Of a DNA stretch of 46,575 bases, positions 26,668-35,118 are shown piece after piece. Positions within the stretch are counted from its first letter, which is position 1. Every line of letters starts with the position of its first letter. Origin of the DNA: Sneathiella sp. HT1-7 (lineage in GTDB: Bacteria; Pseudomonadota; Alphaproteobacteria; Sneathiellales; Sneathiellaceae). The notes under the pieces were generated by a model. The model had not been told where the DNA came from. It saw only the letters and a program-made list of their open reading frames with translations, and did no database searches. Both the position numbers and the translations under genes were made by a program. Where the stretch lies: positions 1-46,575 of the forward strand of contig NZ_JAJFZN010000007.1 in assembly GCF_020731145.1 (NCBI RefSeq), given 5' to 3'.

Positions 26668-27570
26668 CTACTCGACCATTCGAAACCCTTCCGTTGAATG
26701 GAAAAAGCCGTTCGACAAAGGGGCGATTGTTACAATTTCTTGAAGTAGCCCAAGAGATTTTTTACTATCCTCAGGATTATCAAGAACATTTCGGAAAAGG
26801 TGGGCGACCTCGACCATATCCATGTCGTGCGGCCATAATCTGAAATGAGTGATGCCAACTTCTTTCAAGTGGTCGAGTTCGCCAAGCAAACTATTCATCG
26901 TATAGGACATGGTTTGGGTGCCATTAACAGCCAGAAACGGCGTGCCATCAAGCGTCCTTACATCCATTCCATCGGGATTGAGCTCACAGACATACTGACA
27001 CCCGTCTTTGGTGAGATTATGGGAGCGTGCATGGTAACAGCGCGCTGAGAGCGCGAGTGGCAGCCGACCAAACGTTTGGACTTCCAGTTCCCGGCCATTT
27101 GCGGCCTTTCCAAGTTGGGCTACTGAAGTCGATGGCAATTCGCAGGAAAGGACAACGCGCGATGCGCCAGATTCATAAAAATGTTCCAGAGTGCCTTCAT
27201 TGTAAACATTCACGAAAGGTCCGATGACATGCTTTTTGTGGCGCAGCAAATTGATAGCCGACAGATCGTTTGCTTCGATTGGCCTGGGTGACTCGCTCGC
27301 CAGCTCATTGAGTTCTTTTCTCTCCCGCCTCGACATAACAAGGGCGAGGGTGGAGAGAACCACTTCCTTACCGGCTGCCTCAAGCCTTTCGCAAACCTCC
27401 GGAATATAGGGTGAAAAAAAAGGCGCGCGTTTGGAACAGGTAATCTCGCCAATATAAACAACGTCAATTGGCGCTTCATCTGCAATCCTGAAATAGAAAT
27501 CCCGTCTTTTCTCCGCAGGCCAGTTATAGAGCACTGGACCCAACGTCAATTGTGGCGCTGCGGACGTCAT
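26668..27570 (-). CDS. ubiV: O2-independent ubiquinone hydroxylation protein UbiV
   Basis: 300 residues of peptidase family U32 (not a peptidase in this branch). The four Cys that bind [4Fe-4S] in UbiV are present at C45, C178, C191 and C195 (GEITCSKR, ARCYHARSHNLTKDGCQYVC). The last three have exactly the spacing of the E. coli protein. UbiV works as a complex with UbiU and, with prephenate as proposed oxygen donor, hydroxylates the quinone ring without O2. The ATG starts two bases after the ubiU stop. This supplies ubiquinone during nitrate respiration. Confidence 0.93.
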   Translation of the reverse strand: MTSAAPQLTLGPVLYNWPAEKRRDFYFRIADEAPIDVVYIGEITCSKRAPFFSPYIPEVCERLEAAGKEVVLSTLALVMSRRERKELNELASESPRPIEANDLSAINLLRHKKHVIGPFVNVYNEGTLEHFYESGASRVVLSCELPSTSVAQLGKAANGRELEVQTFGRLPLALSARCYHARSHNLTKDGCQYVCELNPDGMDVRTLDGTPFLAVNGTQTMSYTMNSLLGELDHLKEVGITHFRLWPHDMDMVEVAHLFRNVLDNPEDSKKSLGLLQEIVTIAPLSNGFFHSTEGFRMVE

Positions 27571-27572
27571 CC

Positions 27573-28553
27573 TTATCTCCAGTTTTTCTGATAGGCGCCG
27601 GCCGTACTGCGGGCGCCTTCGGTGATTGAACCGAGATTGGAATCCGGGAGAGCATCCCCCCTCAAGACGGCATCAATCGCCCGTCGATAGCTTGAAACAA
27701 CCTGTGCAACATAAGCTTTGCCTCTCTGGCGGCCTTCAATCTTAAGAGCCTTGACGCCGGTCTTGATTAGCTCCGGCAAAAGCGCCATGACATTGAGAGA
27801 GGTCGGCTCTTCGAAGAGGTAGGAAGGATCACTATCTTGCCCAATGAACCGGCCTTTGCAGAGGGTCGGATAACCGGCCGCTTCCCCATCCGGATAAGCG
27901 TTGATGGTAAAATCTCCAAGCTTTGAGACCAATTTCTGGCCTCGTTGTTCATAGCCGACATGGCTCGCGGGAGAGCAGACACCATTCATATTGGGAGATT
28001 TTCCTGTAATATAGGACGAAAGGGAACATCGACCCTCGGCCATGACACACATGCCGCCGAACGCGAAAACTTCGGTCTCGACCTCAACTTCACCAGTCAG
28101 TTCGGCTATTTCCCGGACAGTCAAAACCCGTGGAAGTACGACGCGTTGTATATCGAAGGTCGCGCGGTAAAAATTAATTGCTTCTGGATTGGAAGCCGAT
28201 GCCTGCACGGATAGATGGCGCCGTAATTGGGGATGATGCCGTGCCGTATAATCAAGCAAACCGATGTCCGCCATGATTACCGCATCTACACCGATGTCGG
28301 CCGCGATATCAACAGCTCTGTGCCAAGGAGGCAGATTCCCGGCCTCAGGATAGGTGTTAATGGCGACATAAACCTGGCGGCTCATGGAATGGGCCTGTGC
28401 CACCGCGACTTTTAGTTCGTCGGGGCTGAAATTCAGGCCCGGGAAGTTACGGGCATTGGTCTCATCTCGAAATCCTACATAGACGACGTCTGCACCAGCT
28501 TTCAGAGCAGCATTTAAGGCGGATGGCGTGCCTGCCGGGCATACGAGTTCCAT
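27573..28553 (-). CDS. ubiU: O2-independent ubiquinone hydroxylation protein UbiU
   Basis: 326 residues, family U32. The cluster ligands fall at C169, C176, C193 and C232 (GGMCVMAEGRC, GVCSPASH, PTLCKGRF), the same numbers as in E. coli UbiU. The N-terminus ELVCPAGTPSALNAALKAGA is typical. It forms the heterodimer with UbiV. It starts two bases after ubiT, so ubiTUV is a tight operon in the order T-U-V, read on the minus strand. Confidence 0.94.
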   Translation of the reverse strand: MELVCPAGTPSALNAALKAGADVVYVGFRDETNARNFPGLNFSPDELKVAVAQAHSMSRQVYVAINTYPEAGNLPPWHRAVDIAADIGVDAVIMADIGLLDYTARHHPQLRRHLSVQASASNPEAINFYRATFDIQRVVLPRVLTVREIAELTGEVEVETEVFAFGGMCVMAEGRCSLSSYITGKSPNMNGVCSPASHVGYEQRGQKLVSKLGDFTINAYPDGEAAGYPTLCKGRFIGQDSDPSYLFEEPTSLNVMALLPELIKTGVKALKIEGRQRGKAYVAQVVSSYRRAIDAVLRGDALPDSNLGSITEGARSTAGAYQKNWR

Positions 28554-28555
28554 AG

Positions 28556-29260
28556 TCAGTGCTCGCCAATCACGACGCCAGAGTGTTTTCTCATGGTCTG
28601 CATCTTTCGGATTTCTTTTCCCTGCTGGATAAGAAGTTTTTCCTGTCTGCTGATTTCTTCATCCATTTGGGATATCCTCCGTGTGACTGGCCCAATGAGG
28701 GATTTCTGAAGGATATCAAAATCCTTGAGAGCGGCTCGATGAAGAGAGGAAAGCGGCGTTGTCACCTTTTTTAAAAGAGGAGGTAAGGGCCCGGTAAATC
28801 CCGTCAGGATATGTTTGAGGGAGAGATCCACGCTATCGACAGCGTTCCTGAGCGTCAGCACAGCCTCTGTATCGCCTTCGACAACTAAACGCCGTGTGAA
28901 AAACAGAGAGTCACCATCTACACTCCCCTCGAGAAGCTTCGTGAAAGAACAAATATCTCCCGATATTGACGCCGTTGTATTCGAGACAGCCTGCCCTTCG
29001 CTCAATATTTTTGCGGTCGCTTTTCCATTCTCAAGTATTATGAGGAAGCTGAACGAGAAATCCGTCGGTATGATATGAAAGCGGCAAAAGCCCAAAGGTG
29101 CCAGCCGGCTTGCAATTTCGGGATATAGCCGTTCCATCCGGCCAAGGAAAATAGTGAGTAGACGGGACATCAACTTCACGGGTAATGGCCGCATCGCGAA
29201 ACCTGTCAGCAAAACCGGCGAGAACGGAGGCAGTAGGGCCGCTGATCTTGTATCGGTCAC
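28556..29260 (-). CDS. ubiT: SCP2-domain lipid-binding protein UbiT
   Basis: About 234 residues. The SCP2 fold is visible at about 80-185 (FSFLIILENGKATAKIL, then SISGDICSFTKLLEG and GDSLFFTRRLVVEGDTEAVL). The FFxRRLxxEGDTE segment is characteristic of UbiT (YhbT). It binds ubiquinone precursors for the UbiU-UbiV hydroxylation steps. Start choice: a GTG at 29260 with GAAGGA upstream is preferred. GTG at 29275 and TTG at 29305 are in frame, but the last would overlap the expected transcription start set by the box at 29325-29338. The C-terminal ~45 residues are a charged coiled coil (EEISRQEKLLIQQGKEI). Confidence 0.88.
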   Translation of the reverse strand: MTDTRSAALLPPFSPVLLTGFAMRPLPVKLMSRLLTIFLGRMERLYPEIASRLAPLGFCRFHIIPTDFSFSFLIILENGKATAKILSEGQAVSNTTASISGDICSFTKLLEGSVDGDSLFFTRRLVVEGDTEAVLTLRNAVDSVDLSLKHILTGFTGPLPPLLKKVTTPLSSLHRAALKDFDILQKSLIGPVTRRISQMDEEISRQEKLLIQQGKEIRKMQTMRKHSGVVIGEH

Positions 29261-29305
29261 GAGTTTATCCTTCACCAAGCAATGTTGACAATCAAAACTT
29301 TGCAA

Positions 29306-29695
29306 CAGGCCGATCGGGCGAACATTGATTTAGATCAAATTAAATCCGTTATCTCTCGTAAGAAAGTGATCAGAATTAGGAAAGCGATAGGTTCTAAATT
29401 TCTACTGACAAGGAGGCGTCCATAGATGACAACACCCTCCAGAGATAATGGATTTCGCCATTGATCCGCACGAAAACTTCACTTCGCCAGTCCAGTTATT
29501 TATACTAAACACTTAAAAGCCTAATTATAAACTTGAAAAATTGTGGGTAATGTCTTGAGAGCTTGATACTTGTTTGCACATTCCATTTTATTGGAACGAA
29601 AGCATAAGAAGCAATAGAATAAATAGTTATGCAATCTTGTAACTCTATCTCCGATCATAATTCAATGCTCAATCCTGTGGGAGGCAAAAACAAAA
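29306..29695. other. 390-base divergent intergenic region
   Basis: Contains the ubiT control box (29325-29338), then AT-rich sequence before the CoA ligase. A weak dyad, TTCCA-N6-TGGAA, lies at 29581-29596. GGGAGG precedes the ligase ATG. No copy of the operator found at the four TetR-linked promoters was seen here. Confidence 0.55.
29325..29338. promoter_or_regulatory. Fnr/NarR box upstream of ubiTUV
   Basis: TTGAT-TTAG-ATCAA is identical, spacer included, to the box upstream of narK. Centred 72 bases before the chosen ubiT start, it fits a class II activation site with transcription beginning near 29290. In E. coli the orthologous genes are Fnr-activated. Confidence 0.8.
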
Positions 29696-31672
29696 ATGAA
29701 TGAACTGTCACATCAAAGCATTGTCTGGGAACCCAGTGAGGAATTGATCAGCCAAAGTAATTTGGTAGCGTTCATGAAAAAGCATGACATTTCTGATTAT
29801 AACTCGCTGTTCAAACGCGCAGAGGAAGAGCCGGAATGGTGGTGGAACGCCATTGCCGATCGCATCCGTTTTATAAAACCTTATGAGAAGATTTTGGATA
29901 CCTCCCGCGGGATTGAATTTCCAGAATGGTTTGTGGGCGGCACGACCAATATCGTAGAGAACTCGCTGAGCTGTCATCGCGGTACAGAGGTATGGACATC
30001 GCCGGCTGTTCTCGGCGAGTCCGAAGGAGGGGAAACCCGCATCTGGACCTATGAGGAGTTGAGTGCGGAAGTCTCTCGGCTGGCGGCGGGGTTGCAATCG
30101 CTAGGCGTGCAGCCCGGCGAAGTGGTTGCCGTCTATATGCCCAATGTGAATGAAGCGGTCGCCGCCCTGCTGGCGGTGCCGAAGATCGGCGCGGTGGTGA
30201 TGCCGCTTTTCTCCGGTTTCGGGGTGGATGCCGTTCTTGCCCGCTTGACGGCGTCCGAGGCGGTCGCCATCCTCACTGTAGATGGTGCGACGCGGCGCGG
30301 ACAGACAGCACCGATGAAGGAAGTTGCCGATGCCGCGGCCGCCCGCGCGCCAAGTGTCCGCAATGTTGTCTGCCTCCGGCGAACAGGCCATCCCGTCACC
30401 ATGGGCGAGACAGATGTTGACTGGGAGGGGCTATGCGAGGGTCAGCCGACGGACATGCCAAATGCTGAGATGCCAGCGGAAGCACCCGCACTGCTGGTCT
30501 ACACCTCTGGTACTTCGGGCCAGCCCAAAGGAACCGTACATACCCATGGCGGCTTTCCGGCAAAACTGTCGCTTGATCTAGGCTTGATGATGGATATGAA
30601 GAGCAGCGACCGGATCGTCTGGTTTTCCGATATGGGCTGGCTGGTTGGGCCACTGCTAGCGTTCGGCGCAACCCTGATGGGGGCGTCCTTCGTCATTGCC
30701 GATGGCGCGCCGGACTATCCCGACAATACACGGATGTGGCGACTGATCGAAAAGCACCGCGTTACATTCTTGGGCGTGTCTCCAACGTTGATCCGGGGTT
30801 TCATGCATGGGGCAGGGGTAGGCGATCATGACATTTCCTCCATACGGATCGTCGCCTCCACGGGGGAGGCCTGGACGTCTGATGCCTGGTGGTGGACATT
30901 TGAGAATGTTCTCAAAAGAGACGGACCAATTATCAACTATACTGGCGGGACGGAAATTGGCGGGGGTATTCTGGCTGGTTCCGTACTGCGTCCCATGAAG
31001 GCCTGTGCTTTTTCTGGCCCAGTGCCGGGGATGGGCGCCGATATTGTTGATATGGATGGGAAGCCAGTTGGGCCAGGAAATGTAGGAGAGCTGGTCCTGC
31101 GCGTTCCCTCCATCGGGCTCAGCCGGGGATTGTGGAAAGATAACGAACGCTACCTTTCCAGCTATTGGCGGGATATTCCCGGCTGCTGGCGTCAGGGCGA
31201 CTGGGCCGTGCGGGATGAGGACGGCTTCTGGTTTGTCCTCGGCCGGTCCGATGACACGCTGAAAATCGCGGGAAAGCGCACCGGTCCGTCGGAGATTGAG
31301 GCATTGCTCACCGCCACCGGCAAGGTGCGGGAGGCGGCGGCGATCGGCATTCCGGACGAAATCAAGGGTGAAAGCGTCGCCTGCGTCGTTGTTCTGGATA
31401 AGAACATAGCGGCGGGCGTGGACGTTGAGAAGGAACTGTCCGATGCGGTGATCGCCGGATTGGGCTATCCCTACAAGCCGAAATTCATTCTGACCGTCGC
31501 CGATCTGCCGAAGACGCGCAATATGAAGGTGATGCGGCGGCTGGTGCGTGCGGTCTGCCTAGGCAAGCCGCTTGGCGACACCTCGTCGCTGGTCAATCCG
31601 GAGGCGCTGGACGCGATATCAGCGGCCGTAGTCCAGAGCGGACATATGGTAAGTGCTGGAGATAATTTGTAG
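29696..31672 (+). CDS. acyl-CoA synthetase (acetyl-CoA-synthetase-like, AMP-forming)
   Basis: 658 residues with an ACAS-type N-terminal extension (about 20-110) absent from short acyl-CoA ligases. Adenylation motifs are complete: YTSGTSGQPKGTVHTHGG (P-loop-like), YTGGTEIGGG, QGDWAVRDEDGFWFVLGRSD and DDTLKIAGKRTGPSEIE. The C-terminal Lys lies in PKTRNMKVMRR. It would activate a carboxylate to its CoA thioester. The substrate is unknown, with short-chain or beta-keto acids usual in this branch. It is monocistronic, divergent from ubiT and convergent with livF. It lacks the YKAAC-N4-GTTWG operator, so it may not belong to the TetR regulon. Confidence 0.88.
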   Translation: MNELSHQSIVWEPSEELISQSNLVAFMKKHDISDYNSLFKRAEEEPEWWWNAIADRIRFIKPYEKILDTSRGIEFPEWFVGGTTNIVENSLSCHRGTEVWTSPAVLGESEGGETRIWTYEELSAEVSRLAAGLQSLGVQPGEVVAVYMPNVNEAVAALLAVPKIGAVVMPLFSGFGVDAVLARLTASEAVAILTVDGATRRGQTAPMKEVADAAAARAPSVRNVVCLRRTGHPVTMGETDVDWEGLCEGQPTDMPNAEMPAEAPALLVYTSGTSGQPKGTVHTHGGFPAKLSLDLGLMMDMKSSDRIVWFSDMGWLVGPLLAFGATLMGASFVIADGAPDYPDNTRMWRLIEKHRVTFLGVSPTLIRGFMHGAGVGDHDISSIRIVASTGEAWTSDAWWWTFENVLKRDGPIINYTGGTEIGGGILAGSVLRPMKACAFSGPVPGMGADIVDMDGKPVGPGNVGELVLRVPSIGLSRGLWKDNERYLSSYWRDIPGCWRQGDWAVRDEDGFWFVLGRSDDTLKIAGKRTGPSEIEALLTATGKVREAAAIGIPDEIKGESVACVVVLDKNIAAGVDVEKELSDAVIAGLGYPYKPKFILTVADLPKTRNMKVMRRLVRAVCLGKPLGDTSSLVNPEALDAISAAVVQSGHMVSAGDNL

Positions 31673-31733
31673 CCTCATGTAGAGGCGGCGGGATACCATC
31701 GCGTTACCTTGTGGTAGGTACGGAAATTTCCCG

Positions 31734-32456
31734 TCAAAGCCCCAGATACGCTTCTCGCACTTTGTCATTCTGGATGAGTTCTTGCCCCTTGCCGGTCAGA
31801 GTGATCTGGCCGTTTTCCAGTACATAGGCCTGATCCGCGAGTTCGAGCGCCATATGTGCATTCTGCTCAACCAGCAGGATGTCCACGCCATTTCGGGAGA
31901 TAGTCTGGATGATATTGCCGATCGTTTCCACGATGGTCGGCGCAAGGCCGATGGAGGGCTCATCGAGCATGAGCAGCCGAGGCGAGGCCATCAGGGCGCG
32001 CCCGACCGCGAGCATTTGCTGCTGACCCCCGCTCAGGGAATTCGCGGGCATATGCAGACGATCTTTCAGGATCGGGAAATAATCGAGAACGGTTTCCAGA
32101 TCCTTCTGGATGGCGTCCTTGTCTGTCCGCACATAGGCCCCGGACATCAAATTGTCGCGGATGTTCATCGTCGGAAACAGCCGCCGCCCTTCTGGGACGA
32201 GAGTGAGGCCCCTAGCGACTGTATGGGCGGGTGAAAGGCTCGTGATATCTTCCCCTTGAAATTCGATTTTTCCTTTTAACGGGGTTAGCAGTCCGGCAAC
32301 CGCCTTCATTAGTGTCGTTTTTCCAGCACCGTTTGCGCCAACAATTGTGGTGATCTCGCCCCGCTTGACCGATAAGCTGACACCTTCAAGTGCCGGAACG
32401 CCACTATAACTGACGAACAGGTCGTGGATAGATAAAATGACATTTGGTTGGTTCAT
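31734..32456 (-). CDS. livF: branched-chain-type ABC importer ATPase LivF
   Basis: 240 residues. Walker A GANGAGKTTLMKAV, signature LSGGQQQMLAVGRAL, Walker B RLLMLDEPSIGLAP and the switch His region (ILLVEQNAHMALEL) are intact. LivF pairs with LivG to power uptake through LivHM. Its ATG overlaps the livG stop by four bases. In catabolic clusters these importers often carry aromatic or alicyclic acids rather than amino acids. Confidence 0.93.
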   Translation of the reverse strand: MNQPNVILSIHDLFVSYSGVPALEGVSLSVKRGEITTIVGANGAGKTTLMKAVAGLLTPLKGKIEFQGEDITSLSPAHTVARGLTLVPEGRRLFPTMNIRDNLMSGAYVRTDKDAIQKDLETVLDYFPILKDRLHMPANSLSGGQQQMLAVGRALMASPRLLMLDEPSIGLAPTIVETIGNIIQTISRNGVDILLVEQNAHMALELADQAYVLENGQITLTGKGQELIQNDKVREAYLGL

Positions 32457-33226
32457 TTTTTATGTCCAAGATAAGCTTCGATTACAAGGTCATTCTGGCT
32501 TACTTCTTCAGGCGTGCCGGCCGCAAGAAGCCGGCCATGATTCAATACAAGTATTCGATCACAGATCCGCATAACAGCCCGCATGTTATGTTCAACTAGC
32601 AGGATGGTTATGCCAAGTTCGCTGCGGATCATTTCGAAAAGATCAAGGGCGGCCTTAACTTCCGATCCTTGCAGCCCCGTCAACGGCTCGTCGAGGCATA
32701 GCACCTTCGGTTCAGCAGCAAGGGCAATGGCAATGCTGAGCATTCTCTGCAGACCATGTGGAAGACTGCTGGCAGTTACTTTTAGATAATCTTCTAGGCC
32801 AGTCAGTTTCGCCATTTCACGCATTTTTTCCTGTCGCGCTGCGGCGGTTTTTAAACGATGAGTCGTTGCTATAATGATATTGTCCGCAACACTCATTTCA
32901 CTGAGCAGACTCTCATGCTGGAATGTTCGTATGAGGCCCATACGACTGATGTAAGTTGCGCTTTTACTAGTAATATTCTGGTCAAGGAATGAGAGCGTCC
33001 CGGATGTCGGCGGTATAAATCCACTGATCAAATTGAAAGTCGTACTTTTTCCGGCGCCATTGGGGCCAATTAGCCCAAGGATTTCCCCTTCGTGTAATTC
33101 AAAGCTGAAATCTGCTACGGCCGTAAGACCACCAAATTTGCGCTCCAGGCTTTCTGCCTTCAGGAGGATTTTCCCTTCGCTACTCTTGTTGTATCCAGAA
33201 AGCGTATCTGTCTGAGTATCGTTCAA
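32453..33226 (-). CDS. livG: branched-chain-type ABC importer ATPase LivG
   Basis: 257 residues. Walker [17 protein letters not shown] and Walker [17 protein letters not shown] are normal. The ABC signature reads [15 protein letters not shown] in place of the usual LSxGxQ, an odd substitution of the conserved Ser (Pro-His). The C-terminal LivG/BCA-type tail is present. The ATPase site formed with LivF may be asymmetric. Overlaps with livM and livF show one operon. Confidence 0.9.
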   Translation of the reverse strand: MNDTQTDTLSGYNKSSEGKILLKAESLERKFGGLTAVADFSFELHEGEILGLIGPNGAGKSTTFNLISGFIPPTSGTLSFLDQNITSKSATYISRMGLIRTFQHESLLSEMSVADNIIIATTHRLKTAAARQEKMREMAKLTGLEDYLKVTASSLPHGLQRMLSIAIALAAEPKVLCLDEPLTGLQGSEVKAALDLFEMIRSELGITILLVEHNMRAVMRICDRILVLNHGRLLAAGTPEEVSQNDLVIEAYLGHKK

Positions 33227-34158
33227 CGTCCCGCCCTCCCCATTAATGTGCCAGCTTTGAAACGCACGCCAAGACCGACAATTCCGCCAGGTACAAGGAG
33301 TAGGGCGCCAATAATAATTGCGCCATAGAAAATGTTCTCATAGGGTCCGAAGCTGTGAAGGAATTGCCCCGCCAAGGTCAGGATTGTTGCTCCGATGATG
33401 GGGCCTACAATATGACCTTCGCCACCAATTTTGACATAGGCTAGGGCAAGTACCGCAACAAAATAGGTAAAATCCGCCGGGGCAATGACGCTATTCGTAT
33501 AGGCATGGACGCCACCGACAAGGCCCACTGCCGTGGAAGCGATAACTAAACATAGAATTTTGAGACCGATTACATTCAACCCGACAGAACGCGGAATATC
33601 TTCGTTGTTCTTAATTGCCTTAAATACACGGCCAAGATTGGAACGTTCTGCCGCGTAAAGCCCAAACAGGATTGCCGCCAGGATGGAAATGGCAATTGCC
33701 GGAAAATATGCATCCAGTTCCATTGGAGGGAACATTCCGATCATGCCAGAATTCCCGCCGAGCGCTTCTGTTTTTGTATAGATAAGCCGGACAATTTCGG
33801 TGAAGGCAAATGAAATCAGCAGGAAGTAGGGACCCTTGGTTCTAAGGGTGATCCATCCGAACAGTGAACTGATCACACCGGCGATTACTGGGGCGGCAAG
33901 AAGCGAGATGAAAAATGGCCAGCCCAGGATGGTTGACGCCACTGCTGTCGTATAGGCGCCTATGCCAAAAAAGGCGGCTGTTGCGATATTCAACTCGCCG
34001 ATCAGCAGTACGAATCTCAGCGTGACTGCCAGCGCCGCGTTTGCAAAGACCCAGATGACGACCTGCACATAGTAGGGGTCGCCGCTAAAAAGAGCAAAGC
34101 AGATCGCGCCAATGGCGATCAGAATGCAAAGGGCGAGCCCCGGATTACTTTTCAGCAT
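33223..34158 (-). CDS. livM: branched-chain-type ABC permease LivM
   Basis: 311 residues with about 9-10 membrane helices. LLIGELNIATAAFFGIGAYT and YFLLISFAFTEIVRLIYTKT are typical LivM sequences. The cytoplasmic EAA-like coupling loop lies near GRVFKAIKNNEDIPRSVGLN. It forms the translocation pore with LivH. The ATG lies 14 bases inside livH. Confidence 0.92.
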   Translation of the reverse strand: MLKSNPGLALCILIAIGAICFALFSGDPYYVQVVIWVFANAALAVTLRFVLLIGELNIATAAFFGIGAYTTAVASTILGWPFFISLLAAPVIAGVISSLFGWITLRTKGPYFLLISFAFTEIVRLIYTKTEALGGNSGMIGMFPPMELDAYFPAIAISILAAILFGLYAAERSNLGRVFKAIKNNEDIPRSVGLNVIGLKILCLVIASTAVGLVGGVHAYTNSVIAPADFTYFVAVLALAYVKIGGEGHIVGPIIGATILTLAGQFLHSFGPYENIFYGAIIIGALLLVPGGIVGLGVRFKAGTLMGRAGR

Positions 34159-35029
34159 GACCTAAAATTCCCTGTGGACGGACAATAAGCAGAATTACGA
34201 CTAGTACAAACATGGCAAGCGTTGCCGTGGATGGGTCAAAATAATAGCCACCAAAACTTTCAATCAGAGCGATTAGAAGGCCCCCCAGAATAGCACCTAG
34301 GACGCTTCCCAGTCCGCCGATAATGATGATGATGAAGGCTTTGACAAGAAAGTCATCGCCGATAACGGTCGTAACCGGTGTGACAGTCGCCATCAGCGCG
34401 CCGGCACAGGCGGCCAATGTGGCGCCGATGAGAAACCCGTACAGGGCCACCCGGCGATAGGGGATGCCCTGAAGCATGGCGGCCTCCTGATCTTCGGCGA
34501 CCGCGCGCAGGCTGAGACCAAGCTTTGTCCTGTGGACGAGAATATAAAGACCCAGCGTGATGATGGCCGCAACGATCATGAGCACCAGCCGTTGAATGGT
34601 GAGACTTGCGCCCAGAATAGTGATGTTTCCCGGTATGACGGCGGGAATGGAGCGTGGCACGCCTCCGTAGAGGATCAGGTAAGTGCCGTTCAGCAGCAGC
34701 AGCAATCCGATCGACAAGATGAAGGATCCATTCAGATCCTTCAGGACATACTTAAAGCCGAAAAAATAAACCACAAAGCCAATTACACAAACAACCAGGA
34801 GCGCCATGACAAAGGCAATAAGATAGGAAAACCAGATTGGCATTCCAATGGTATCCACGCTCCACATCATTACTGAAGTGACGACTAGAGCCGCGGCTGT
34901 GAAAAAAGTACCGTGCGCAAAATTTACGATTTTCATAACGCCGAAGATCAAGGTCAGTCCAAGTGCAAACAGCACGTAAACTGATCCGATTTGAAGCGTA
35001 TTCATGAGAAGTTGTACTTGTAGTTCCAT
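34145..35029 (-). CDS. livH: branched-chain-type ABC permease LivH
   Basis: 294 residues, about eight membrane helices. GSVYVLFALGLTLIFGVMKI and NFAHGTFFTAAALVV at the N-terminus are the LivH hallmark. The coupling loop is around SLRAVAEDQEAAMLQGIPYR. Partner of LivM. The preceding 89-base gap to livK holds a strong hairpin, so permease levels may be set below binding-protein levels. Confidence 0.93.
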   Translation of the reverse strand: MELQVQLLMNTLQIGSVYVLFALGLTLIFGVMKIVNFAHGTFFTAAALVVTSVMMWSVDTIGMPIWFSYLIAFVMALLVVCVIGFVVYFFGFKYVLKDLNGSFILSIGLLLLLNGTYLILYGGVPRSIPAVIPGNITILGASLTIQRLVLMIVAAIITLGLYILVHRTKLGLSLRAVAEDQEAAMLQGIPYRRVALYGFLIGATLAACAGALMATVTPVTTVIGDDFLVKAFIIIIIGGLGSVLGAILGGLLIALIESFGGYYFDPSTATLAMFVLVVILLIVRPQGILGHAEK

Positions 35030-35063
35030 AGGTATGGTCCGGTCATTCCAGTGCCGAATTTAT

Positions 35064-35098
35064 GATATGCCAGCCCGCAGAGTGAGAGCTGGCATATC
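35064..35098 (-). terminator. intercistronic hairpin between livK and livH
   Basis: GATATGCCAGC and GCTGGCATATC form a perfect 11-base stem around a 13-base loop. No T-run follows on the minus strand, so it is more likely an mRNA-stabilising or partial-attenuation hairpin behind the binding-protein gene than a full terminator. Confidence 0.6.
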
Positions 35099-35118
35099 AG
35101 TTACTTCGCTGCTCAGCT

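Noticed and set aside
29581-29596. TTCCA-N6-TGGAA dyad before the 29696 ligase
   Set aside because: Arms are only five bases, and no second copy was noticed in the window.
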